Shown here one piece after another: positions 18,857 to 25,054 of a DNA stretch of 34,629 nucleotides (within the stretch, counting starts at the first letter, position 1; each line of letters begins with the position of its first letter). The DNA is taken from contig NZ_BMPW01000045.1 in assembly GCF_014647795.1 (NCBI RefSeq), positions 1-34,629 on the forward strand, written 5' to 3'. This stretch comes from Actinoplanes campanulatus (lineage in GTDB: Bacteria > Actinomycetota > Actinomycetes > Mycobacteriales > Micromonosporaceae). The translations under genes were made by a program, and so were the position numbers. The notes beneath the pieces are model-generated. The model saw nothing but the letters and a program-made list of their open reading frames with translations, did no database searches and was not told the origin of the DNA.

Positions 18857-18900
18857 CCGTGGCGCTCATCGGGGCAGTTCCGCCTCGATGAGCGCCACGG
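18857..18900. terminator. Bidirectional terminator overlapping the glycosyltransferase 3' end
   Basis: Perfect 15-bp arms CCGTGGCGCTCATCG (18857-18871) and CGATGAGCGCCACGG (18886-18900) flank a 14-nt loop. The structure lies between the NUDIX gene and the convergent glycosyltransferase gene, and includes the latter's stop codon and last 10 codons. Confidence 0.75.
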
Positions 18901-20041
18901 CGTGTCCGGCGCCGCTGGAGGCGTGCAGCTCCCGGCTGATTCGGGTGCTCGTCTCGCGTACCCCGGGATCGTCGATCAGGGTGCGGAACGCGGAGCGCAA
19001 CTGATCCGCTGTGATCTCGGCGGTGTCGATGCGCTGGGCGACGCCCAGCTCGACCAGGCGGTCGGCGTTGCCGAACTGGTCGGCGGCCTGCGGTGCGACA
19101 AGCATCGGGGTGCCGCAGGAGAGGCCCTCGACGCTGCCGCCCATGCCGCCGTGGGTGAGGAACGCGTCCGCCTGGCGCAGGATCTCCAGTTGCGGCACCC
19201 ACGGGTGGACCTCGATGTTGGCGGGTACGTCGCCGAGTTCGGACTCCTCGACCTTCGAGCCGATCTGGAGTACGACGTGCCAGCCGGGCAGGTCGCCGAA
19301 GGCTCGGATGCAGCGGCGGTAGAACTCCGGGTGTTCGGTGAAGGCCGATCCCAGGGAGATGAGCAGCACCTTCCCGGCGCCCGCGGGACGGGTCCAGGCG
19401 CCCTGGCCGGCGCGGTCGCCGAGGACCGGCCCGGCGAACGAGTAGACCTTGTCGTCGACGCGGTCGGCGTTCGGTTGCATGTGCCGGGGGATGAGCACCA
19501 GCGCGCGGTCGGGGCGGCCCTGGAAGGCGGCGCTGTCGGTGATCGAGGAGCCGTTGTCGCGTAGCCACTGTTCGAAGCGGCGGTAGTAGTCGGCGCCGCG
19601 CGGGTCGGCGCGCATCTGGTCGACGTAGGGCGCCATCTCCTGTTCGTAGCCGTCCCAGGCCACGTAGGTGGGGGAGATCTGCATGGCGGGGATGCCCCAC
19701 TGTTCGGCGAGCAGCCGGACCGGTGCGGCCGCGATGTCGTAGAGGAACAGGTCGGGGCGGTCGTTCTCGTACGCCTTGCGCAACTGCGGGAGCATCGCGA
19801 TCGCGTCGTCGAGGAAGAGCGTGAGCTGGTCGATCATGTCGCCGTCGGCGCCGTTGTCCGCGGCCGGCAGCGTCGACGTGTACGGCTTGAACTCGGCCCC
19901 GGTGGCGGTCACGGCGTCGGCCCAGCTCACGTCGTTTGCGTAGGTGACGCGGTGGCCGCGGGTGACGAGTTCCCGGATCACCTCGGCGCTCGGGTTGACG
20001 TGTCCGGGCGCGGGGATGCTGACCATGGCGATGTGCGGCAT
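18866..20041 (-). CDS. Macrolide-type (OleD-like) UDP-glycosyltransferase, GT1
   Basis: 391 aa, typical for the MGT family. The N-terminus MPHIAMVSIPAPGHVNPSAE carries the conserved acceptor-site His. The donor site is WVPQLEILRQADAFLTHGGMGG followed by EGLSCGTPMLVAPQAADQFGN. Relatives glucosylate macrolides or other natural products, often for self-protection or detoxification; the acceptor is not predictable. ATG 20041 has GGAGG 5 nt upstream and is preferred over ATG 20053. It is divergent from a TetR gene with two shared palindromic operators, so expression is probably induced by the TetR ligand. Confidence 0.88.
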   Translation of the reverse strand: MPHIAMVSIPAPGHVNPSAEVIRELVTRGHRVTYANDVSWADAVTATGAEFKPYTSTLPAADNGADGDMIDQLTLFLDDAIAMLPQLRKAYENDRPDLFLYDIAAAPVRLLAEQWGIPAMQISPTYVAWDGYEQEMAPYVDQMRADPRGADYYRRFEQWLRDNGSSITDSAAFQGRPDRALVLIPRHMQPNADRVDDKVYSFAGPVLGDRAGQGAWTRPAGAGKVLLISLGSAFTEHPEFYRRCIRAFGDLPGWHVVLQIGSKVEESELGDVPANIEVHPWVPQLEILRQADAFLTHGGMGGSVEGLSCGTPMLVAPQAADQFGNADRLVELGVAQRIDTAEITADQLRSAFRTLIDDPGVRETSTRISRELHASSGAGHAVALIEAELPR

Positions 20042-20060
20042 GACGTCCTCCATCTTTACT

Positions 20061-20083
20061 AGACGAGACGTAGCGTCTCGTCT
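20061..20083. promoter_or_regulatory. TetR operator 1
   Basis: A perfect inverted repeat with 10-bp arms AGACGAGACG and CGTCTCGTCT around TAG. It lies 19 bp upstream of the glycosyltransferase start, where it should block that promoter. Confidence 0.8.
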
Positions 20084-20099
20084 CTGGCCCAGGATGTCA

Positions 20100-20122
20100 A
20101 GACGAGACGTAGCGTCTCGTTA
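20100..20122. promoter_or_regulatory. TetR operator 2
   Basis: A second copy of operator 1, 39 bp further on. Twenty-one of 23 bases match; only the last two bases of the right arm (TA for CT) differ. It spans the expected -35 and spacer of the tetR promoter, consistent with autorepression. Confidence 0.8.
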
Positions 20123-20134
20123 TAGAATTTCGTC
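20123..20134 (+). promoter_or_regulatory. Candidate leaderless tetR promoter
   Basis: TAGAAT (20123-20128) is a near-ideal -10 hexamer, 6 nt before ATG 20135, with no Shine-Dalgarno sequence. Operator 2 abuts it. Confidence 0.6.
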
Positions 20135-20755
20135 ATGCCCAATGCCGCCCGCCGCAGCGAACGTTCCCGCCAGGCGATCCTGGAATCCGCGCTGGCCCTG
20201 CTGCACGAGTCGGGATACGCCGACCTGACCATCGAGGCGATCGCCGCCCGCGCCGGCGTCGGCAAGCAGACCATCTACCGCTGGTGGTCCGGCCGGGGCG
20301 CGGTGGTCCTGGACGCCCTCGTCGAGCAGGCCGGCGCGTCCGAGCCGCCGCCGCTGCCGGACACCGGCGACCTGGAGGCGGATCTGCGGCCGGTCATCCG
20401 GGCGATCGTCGCCGAGCTGGCCGACCCGCGGCTGTCGGCCACCACCCGGGCGCTCACCGTCGAGGCGCTGACCAGCGAGACCTTCGCCGAACAGGTCCGC
20501 GACCGGCTGCTGCGACCACAGCTCGGCACGATCGTGGCGCGCCTGCGGTCCGCCCGCGAGGCCGGCGACCTGCGGGCGGACGCCGACCTCGATCAGGCGG
20601 TCGAGCTGCTCATCGGGCCGATGTACCACCGGTGGATGCTGCGGACCGGCCCGCTCACCGAGGCCTACGCGGACGGGCTGCTCGACCTGGCGCTGGCCGC
20701 GCTCGGGGCGGGGCAGGTCGCGCCCGGCGGCGGGACGGCCAGGTCGATCAGGTAG
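20135..20755 (+). CDS. TetR/AcrR-family transcriptional regulator
   Basis: 206 aa. The N-terminal helix-turn-helix (about 10-58) reads RQAILESALALLHESGYADL, then TIEAIAARAGVGKQTIYRWW, a classic TetR DNA-binding domain. The C-terminal helical domain (RPVIRAIVAELADPRLSATT onward, ending MYHRWMLRTGPLTEAYADG) resembles the TetR_C_11/16-type ligand domain. Two copies of a 23-bp palindrome lie between this gene and the divergent glycosyltransferase, so it most likely represses both. Its last 91 bp overlap antisense with the next gene. Confidence 0.9.
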   Translation: MPNAARRSERSRQAILESALALLHESGYADLTIEAIAARAGVGKQTIYRWWSGRGAVVLDALVEQAGASEPPPLPDTGDLEADLRPVIRAIVAELADPRLSATTRALTVEALTSETFAEQVRDRLLRPQLGTIVARLRSAREAGDLRADADLDQAVELLIGPMYHRWMLRTGPLTEAYADGLLDLALAALGAGQVAPGGGTARSIR

Positions 20756-22017
20756 CGGTCGACGACCGCCTCGGTGCACGGGGTGTCCCGGTAGACGCCG
20801 TGGCCGGCGCCCTCGTAGGTGACCAGCCGGCCGTGCCGGCCCAGTTCGGCGGCGATCCGGGTGGCCCAGTTCAGGCCGGTCCGCGGGTCGTGGCGGGCGT
20901 TGAGCAGCAGCAGCGGGATGTCGGTGCGGACCCGCAGCCGGTGCGGCGGGTTGGTGACCGGTTTCGGCCAGCCCAGACACGTGGAGATGGCCGCGACGCC
21001 GGCGCCGTAGCGGACGTCCGGGCCGGCGTGGGCCGCCTCCCGCAGCAGCGACGCGTACTCACGGTAGTCGCGGACCGGGGCCGGGAAGTCGGCGCAGAAC
21101 GCACCGGCGGCGATCGGCGGCAGCGTGATCGGCGGGCCCTGGCCGGCGGCGTACCGGCGGATCAGGGCGGCCAGCCGGGGCCGGTCCGGACCGTTCAGGG
21201 TCATCAGCGGCAGCACGCTGCGCTCGAGATCGCCCAGCTTCGCCCACTCGCCGCGGATGTCCCCGCCACACTGCCCGGTGGCGTCGCACCAGGCCAGGAA
21301 CTCCTCGAACGCGTCCTGGAGGGAGGCCGCCTGGGTGCGGACGAAACCGCGCAGGTCCAGCCCGTGGTCGAAGACGCCCTCCAGGACGACGGCGCGGACC
21401 CGGTGCGGGTGGCGCTCGGCGTACTGCTGGCCCAGCAGGGTGCCGTAGGAACTGCCGTGGAAGGTCAGGCTCGACTCGCCGAGGGCGCGGCGCAAGGCCT
21501 CGATGTCACGCACGGTGTCCAGCGTGGAGGCGTGGTCGAAGACCGGGCTCGACGCCCGGCAGCGCGTCCAGAGGGCGCGGTTCCACGTCACGGTGGTGTC
21601 GAAATCGGCCTGGTCGCGGAGCACGATCGGCGGGCGCGGGAGATCCGGGTCCGGCTCGCAGACGGGCGCGGCGCTTCCTTCGACGGTACGCGGATCGAAG
21701 CTCACCACATCGAAGCGGTCCAGGATCTCCGGGCTGAACCGGGTGCCGTCGAGCACCTTGCCGACCCCGGAGTCGCCGGGGCCGCCCGGTCCGAAGACCA
21801 GGGTGCCGATCCGTTTCGCCGGGTCGGGAGCCGGTCGCCGGGCCACCGCCAGTGCGAAGGTCTCGCCGTCCGACCGGGACCAGTCGACCGGCAGCCGCAG
21901 GTCGGCGCACTGCACCGCGGCGTTGTCCGGGCACTCGCCCCAGTCGAGGACCGGGCGATCAGAACCGGTGACCGGAGTCAGGGTCAGTGCGAGCGCTACG
22001 GCTCCATGGAGCAACAT
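20665..22017 (-). CDS. Secreted alpha/beta-hydrolase, tripeptidyl aminopeptidase-like
   Basis: 450 aa from ATG 22017. The N-terminus LLHGAVALALTLTPVTGSD looks like a signal peptide, and the mature start DRPVLDWGECPDN is typical of SlpD/E-type peptidases. The oxyanion segment is GPGGPGDSGVGKVLD, the nucleophile is in FHGSSYGTLLGQQYA, Asp is in LLNARHDPRTG and His is in YEGAGHGVYRD. Paired cysteines suggest extracellular disulfides. GAGG 8 nt upstream supports 22017; ATG 22038 in the same frame would add an acidic SIEDGL that fits a signal peptide poorly. The last 30 codons overlap tetR antisense; the tail after VPPPG is low-complexity Ser/Ala. Confidence 0.85.
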   Translation of the reverse strand: MLLHGAVALALTLTPVTGSDRPVLDWGECPDNAAVQCADLRLPVDWSRSDGETFALAVARRPAPDPAKRIGTLVFGPGGPGDSGVGKVLDGTRFSPEILDRFDVVSFDPRTVEGSAAPVCEPDPDLPRPPIVLRDQADFDTTVTWNRALWTRCRASSPVFDHASTLDTVRDIEALRRALGESSLTFHGSSYGTLLGQQYAERHPHRVRAVVLEGVFDHGLDLRGFVRTQAASLQDAFEEFLAWCDATGQCGGDIRGEWAKLGDLERSVLPLMTLNGPDRPRLAALIRRYAAGQGPPITLPPIAAGAFCADFPAPVRDYREYASLLREAAHAGPDVRYGAGVAAISTCLGWPKPVTNPPHRLRVRTDIPLLLLNARHDPRTGLNWATRIAAELGRHGRLVTYEGAGHGVYRDTPCTEAVVDRYLIDLAVPPPGATCPAPSAASARSSSPSA

Positions 22018-22055
22018 CAATCCATCCTCGATGGACATCGGATGCCGGCCATATC

Positions 22056-22104
22056 CGGAAGCGCCCTGATCGCCCCCCTAGGGGAGCCACCCCTCTTCTT
22101 CCGG
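22056..22104. promoter_or_regulatory. Nested palindromes in a divergent promoter region
   Basis: An outer inverted repeat CCGGAAG (22056-22062)/CTTCCGG (22098-22104) encloses the palindrome CCCCTAGGGG (22075-22084). The region separates the peptidase (minus) and MFS (plus) genes. A regulator site is plausible; the regulator is unknown. Confidence 0.4.
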
Positions 22105-22133
22105 GGCGGCGGGCAATGATCTTATAGGCGTTG

Positions 22134-23381
22134 ATGAATGCGCTGTGGGGAAGAATCGGGAAGATCCTGCCGCCGCCGGGGCTGCCGCGTGCGATCGCGT
22201 TCCAGTCGGCGCTCTACGCGGTCGGCAACGGCACCTTCCTCACCGGAAGCGTGGTCTTCTTCAGCCTGTACGTCGGCCTCGAACCGGTCCAGATCGGCAT
22301 CGGCCTGTCCGTGGCCGGGTTCGTCGGGCTGGCCGGATCGTTCCCGTTCGGGCACCTCGCCGACCGGATCGGCGGCCGGCGTGCCTGGGTGGCCGGGGCG
22401 ATCGCCGAGGCCGCGGCGTTCGCGGCCTACCCGCTGGCCGACGGCTTCGCGCTGTTCCTGCTGGTGATCTGCACGCAGACGGCGGCCGAGACGCTGGCGA
22501 ACGCGGGCCGGGTCGTCTACACCGCGGCCGTCGTGCCCAAGGAGAACCGGGTACGCGTCATGGCATTCGCCCGGGCGTACCTGAACGTGGGGTTCACCGT
22601 CGGCTCCGGCATCGGCGCCCTCGCGCTGGCCCTGGACTCCCGGCCCGGCTTGCTGATCCTGGTGCTGACCGCGGCTGCCGGCACCGCCCTCAACGCCGTC
22701 TTCGTGGCCCGGATGCCGCACGCCGCGACACCGCCGCCCGCCGAGGGGGAGCGGCCCAGCCCGTGGGGTGTGCTGCGGGACCGCCCGTTCACCGGCCTGG
22801 CCGCGCTGTTCGGGGTGCTCTGGCTGCACAGCACCGTCTGGGCGGAGATCCTGCCACTGTGGGCGATCACCATGACCGACGCGCCGAAACCGGTCCTCGG
22901 GGCGCTCTTCGCCCTGAACACGGCGATGGCGGTGCTGCTCCAGGTGCGGGCCGCGCGGGGCGCCGACACGCTGACCGGGGCCACCCGGCTGCTGCGGTGG
23001 TCGGCGGTGGCGGCCGCGGCGGCCTGCCCGATCGTGGCGCTCAGCGGGTGGACCGGAGGCTGGGTGACGGTCGCCGTGCTGGCGGTGGCGGTGGTTCTGT
23101 TCACCGGCACCGAACTGTGGCTGTCGTCGGCGCAGTGGTACCTGAACACCGAGCTGCCGCCGGCCGGGCAGCGCGGCGCCTACGTGGGGATGAGCCGGTC
23201 GATGGGCGGGCTAGCCAAGATGGTCGGGCCGGCCGGGTTCACCGTCCTGGCCATCGAGACCGGCGGCTGGGGCTGGTGGGTGATCGGCGGGGTCTTCGCG
23301 CTGTGCGGGGCGCTCTGCCTGCCGGTGGTGCGCTGGGTCGAACGGACACCCCGCAACGTCGCGGCCGTGACGACCGTCTAG
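22134..23381 (+). CDS. MFS transporter
   Basis: 415 aa, 12 predicted helices. The loop after helix 2 is GHLADRIGGRRAWVAG, the MFS motif A (GxLaDrxGrkr). Helices include VGNGTFLTGSVVFFSLYVGL and GWVTVAVLAVAVVLFTGTEL. It resembles drug/efflux-type MFS proteins; substrate unknown. ATG 22134 is preferred over the adjoining TTG 22131; AGG lies 5 nt before it. Proximity to the glycosyltransferase/TetR pair suggests export of a modified compound, but it is separated by the peptidase gene and has its own promoter region. Its stop codon shares the CTAG with the convergent DUF4937 gene. Confidence 0.85.
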   Translation: MNALWGRIGKILPPPGLPRAIAFQSALYAVGNGTFLTGSVVFFSLYVGLEPVQIGIGLSVAGFVGLAGSFPFGHLADRIGGRRAWVAGAIAEAAAFAAYPLADGFALFLLVICTQTAAETLANAGRVVYTAAVVPKENRVRVMAFARAYLNVGFTVGSGIGALALALDSRPGLLILVLTAAAGTALNAVFVARMPHAATPPPAEGERPSPWGVLRDRPFTGLAALFGVLWLHSTVWAEILPLWAITMTDAPKPVLGALFALNTAMAVLLQVRAARGADTLTGATRLLRWSAVAAAAACPIVALSGWTGGWVTVAVLAVAVVLFTGTELWLSSAQWYLNTELPPAGQRGAYVGMSRSMGGLAKMVGPAGFTVLAIETGGWGWWVIGGVFALCGALCLPVVRWVERTPRNVAAVTTV

Positions 23382-23983
23382 ACGGTCCACTCCGGAACCG
23401 TGTCGATCAGGTCGCCGTCGATCGCGGCCAGGTGGCCGGCGGCGCCGGAGCGGCGGTACAGGCCGGGGAAACGGTCCCGGCGGTAGAGGTCGTGGTCGGC
23501 GGCGGACGCCCAGCCGGAGAGCACCAGGAACTCGATCTGGCCGGGGCGGCCGGGCGCGTCGGCGGTGCCGAACGAGCAGCCGCGGAAACCGGGGGCGGCG
23601 GCCATGCCGGGGGTCCAGACGGTCTGCTGTGCGCGTACGAAATCGTGGTCGAGACCGGGATGGACGCGACAGTGGGCGAGCCGCACCAGCCCGGCCGCCG
23701 ACAGGCCGGTCTCGATCGCCTCGAAGAGGCGCACCTCGATCGACCGGTAGGTCCCGGCCTGGGCGGCGGCGAGCCGGTCGTGCGGCCCGGCCATGAACGC
23801 CCGATAGGCCGCGTGGTCGTGCCACAGGCCGAAGACGTGCGCGTAGCCGGGCGTGTTGCGGCTCCAGCCGCCGGACTGGCCCAGGAAGCCGGGCCGCGCG
23901 CGCAGCTCGCCCCAGCCGGACTGGCCGGTGTGGAAGCCGTCCGTGTCGGTGACCGCGCAGGTCACCCACTTGATCAGCGTCAT
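23378..23983 (-). CDS. DUF4937 (YdbC-like) protein
   Basis: 201 aa. The start IKWVTCAVTDTDGFHTGQSGW and then GFLGQSGGWSRNTPGYAHVF are characteristic of the YdbC/DUF4937 family, a ferredoxin-like fold related to antibiotic biosynthesis monooxygenases. The second half (VRLAHCRVHPGLDHDFVRAQ, then PGFRGCSFGTADAPGR and FLVLSGWASAADHDLY) is a second copy of the same fold, so it is a two-domain protein. Function unknown. Its ATG overlaps the stop of a short glycosyltransferase remnant (ATGA), which suggests it inherited that gene's translation signal. It converges on the MFS gene with stops sharing CTAG. Confidence 0.8.
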   Translation of the reverse strand: MTLIKWVTCAVTDTDGFHTGQSGWGELRARPGFLGQSGGWSRNTPGYAHVFGLWHDHAAYRAFMAGPHDRLAAAQAGTYRSIEVRLFEAIETGLSAAGLVRLAHCRVHPGLDHDFVRAQQTVWTPGMAAAPGFRGCSFGTADAPGRPGQIEFLVLSGWASAADHDLYRRDRFPGLYRRSGAAGHLAAIDGDLIDTVPEWTV

Positions 23984-24129
23984 CGGCCGGCCTGCCGGAT
24001 CGCCTCGACCAGCTGCTCCGGCGGCGGCATGGCAGCGATCTCGGCGCCCGCGGCCACCCTCGACATCAGCCGGGGGACCAGCGGGAACGCGTGTCCGGTC
24101 GGCGGCGCGGAGACGAAGAGGACACGCAT
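23980..24129 (-). pseudogene. Internally deleted GT1 glycosyltransferase remnant
   Basis: A 49-codon open frame. Residues 1-19, MRVLFVSAPPTGHAFPLVP, are the classic N-terminus of erythromycin/macrolide-type glycosyltransferases. Residues about 22-45 (SRVAAGAEIAAMPPPEQLVE) match the usual C-terminal helix of the same family. About 330 residues between are missing, with the frame kept. It could be translated as a short peptide. It overlaps the DUF4937 start by 4 bp. The resemblance is by eye and needs alignment. Confidence 0.55.
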
Positions 24130-24159
24130 CGATCCATCGTAGGCGGGTACCTCCCGGTC

Positions 24160-24555
24160 ATGACATTTCCGAAGCTCAAAGCGTTCGTGCTGGACACGCC
24201 CGACGCCCGCCGTCTGGCCGAGTTCTACCGGGAGCTGCTCGGCCTGGAATATCGCGAGGGAGACGAGCCGCCGGCGGTCAAGGACTGGTTGCAGTTGCGC
24301 GCGCCGGACGGGTCGTACCGGCTCGCCTTTCAGGAGACCAAGGGGGTGCGCCCGACCACGTGGCCGGACGGCGAGGTGCCGCAGCAGATGCATCTGGACA
24401 TCGAGGTCGGTTCGGTCGAGGAGCTCGACCGCCAGCACGGGCGGGTGCTCAGCCTCGGCGGCACGTTGCGCTCGGATCAGGCCGGCGATCCGGAGGAACC
24501 CCTTCGGGTGTACGTGGATCCGGCCGGCCACACGTTCTGCGTCTTCGTCGGGTGA
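24160..24555 (+). CDS. VOC (glyoxalase/bleomycin-resistance) family protein
   Basis: 131 aa. Two beta-alpha-beta3 modules: KLKAFVLDTPDARRLAEFY with ELLGLEYREGDEPP, then QQMHLDIEVGSVEELDRQH and RVYVDPAGHTFCVFVG. His in QMHLDIEV and the Glu/Asp positions in the first and last strands could bind a metal. VOC proteins include glyoxalases, dioxygenases and antibiotic-binding proteins; the substrate is unknown. ATG 24160 is chosen because the domain starts immediately after; upstream codons read low-complexity Arg. The divergent remnant starts 31 bp away. Confidence 0.82.
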   Translation: MTFPKLKAFVLDTPDARRLAEFYRELLGLEYREGDEPPAVKDWLQLRAPDGSYRLAFQETKGVRPTTWPDGEVPQQMHLDIEVGSVEELDRQHGRVLSLGGTLRSDQAGDPEEPLRVYVDPAGHTFCVFVG

Positions 24556-24601
24556 GCGACCCGCCCGTGAAAGACTTCGCTGGGACCGTCGGCCGGCCCT
24601 C

Positions 24602-24632
24602 TTGACCTCAACCTTTGTTGAGGTCGCAGGGT
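24602..24632 (+). promoter_or_regulatory. MerR/SoxR-like operator-promoter
   Basis: The inverted repeat GACCTCAAC (24604-24612)/GTTGAGGTC (24617-24625) has a CTTT centre and overlaps a -35 TTGACC (24602-24607). A possible -10 CAGGGT (24627-24632) gives a 19-bp spacer, the hallmark of MerR-family promoters. The half-site CCTCAA/TTGAGG matches the SoxR-type consensus. Confidence 0.6.
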
Positions 24633-24638
24633 GGGTCC

Positions 24639-25034
24639 ATGGGATTCACCGCTGAGGAGCTCGCGTATCTCGCCGGACAGCGGCTCGGCCGGCTGGCCAC
24701 CGTCCAGCCGGACGGGACGTTGCAGGTCAGCCCGGTCGGCTTCACCTACAACCCGGAGACCGCGACGATCGACATCCGGGGCTGGAAGATGGCCGCCAGC
24801 CGCAAGTACCGGAACGTGGCCGAGAACGGCCGGGTCGCGTTCGTGGTCGACGACGTGCCGTCGGTGAACCCGTGGCGGGTCCGCTGCCTGGAGATCCGCG
24901 GCCGGGGCGAGGCGGTCGACGGGCCGGAGCCGATCATCCGGATCCACCCGCGGCGGATCATCTCGTTCGGCCTCGACCAGCCGGACCAGGACGCGCACAC
25001 GCTCACCGCGAACAAGCGCGACGTCAGCGCCTGA
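24639..25034 (+). CDS. PPOX-class (F420/FMN) oxidoreductase
   Basis: 131 aa, a split-barrel flavin/deazaflavin-binding protein. Visible features are FTAEELAYLAGQRLGRLATV, then GTLQVSPVGFTYNPETATID, the lysine stretch WKMAASRKYRNVAENGRV, FVVDDVP and CLEIRGRGEAVD, all typical of the PPOX/pyridoxamine 5'-phosphate oxidase-like F420-dependent family. Likely a redox enzyme acting on an unknown substrate. ATG 24639 is preferred to 24615, which lies inside the operator repeat. A MerR-like operator is directly upstream, so it is probably induced by a redox-active or xenobiotic signal. No merR gene is in the window. Confidence 0.85.
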   Translation: MGFTAEELAYLAGQRLGRLATVQPDGTLQVSPVGFTYNPETATIDIRGWKMAASRKYRNVAENGRVAFVVDDVPSVNPWRVRCLEIRGRGEAVDGPEPIIRIHPRRIISFGLDQPDQDAHTLTANKRDVSA

Positions 25035-25054
25035 GGTGGCGTGGGCGGAATCGG

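Noticed and set aside
24615-24638. Longer start for the PPOX gene at 24615
   Set aside because: It would begin inside the operator inverted repeat and upstream of the predicted transcription start.
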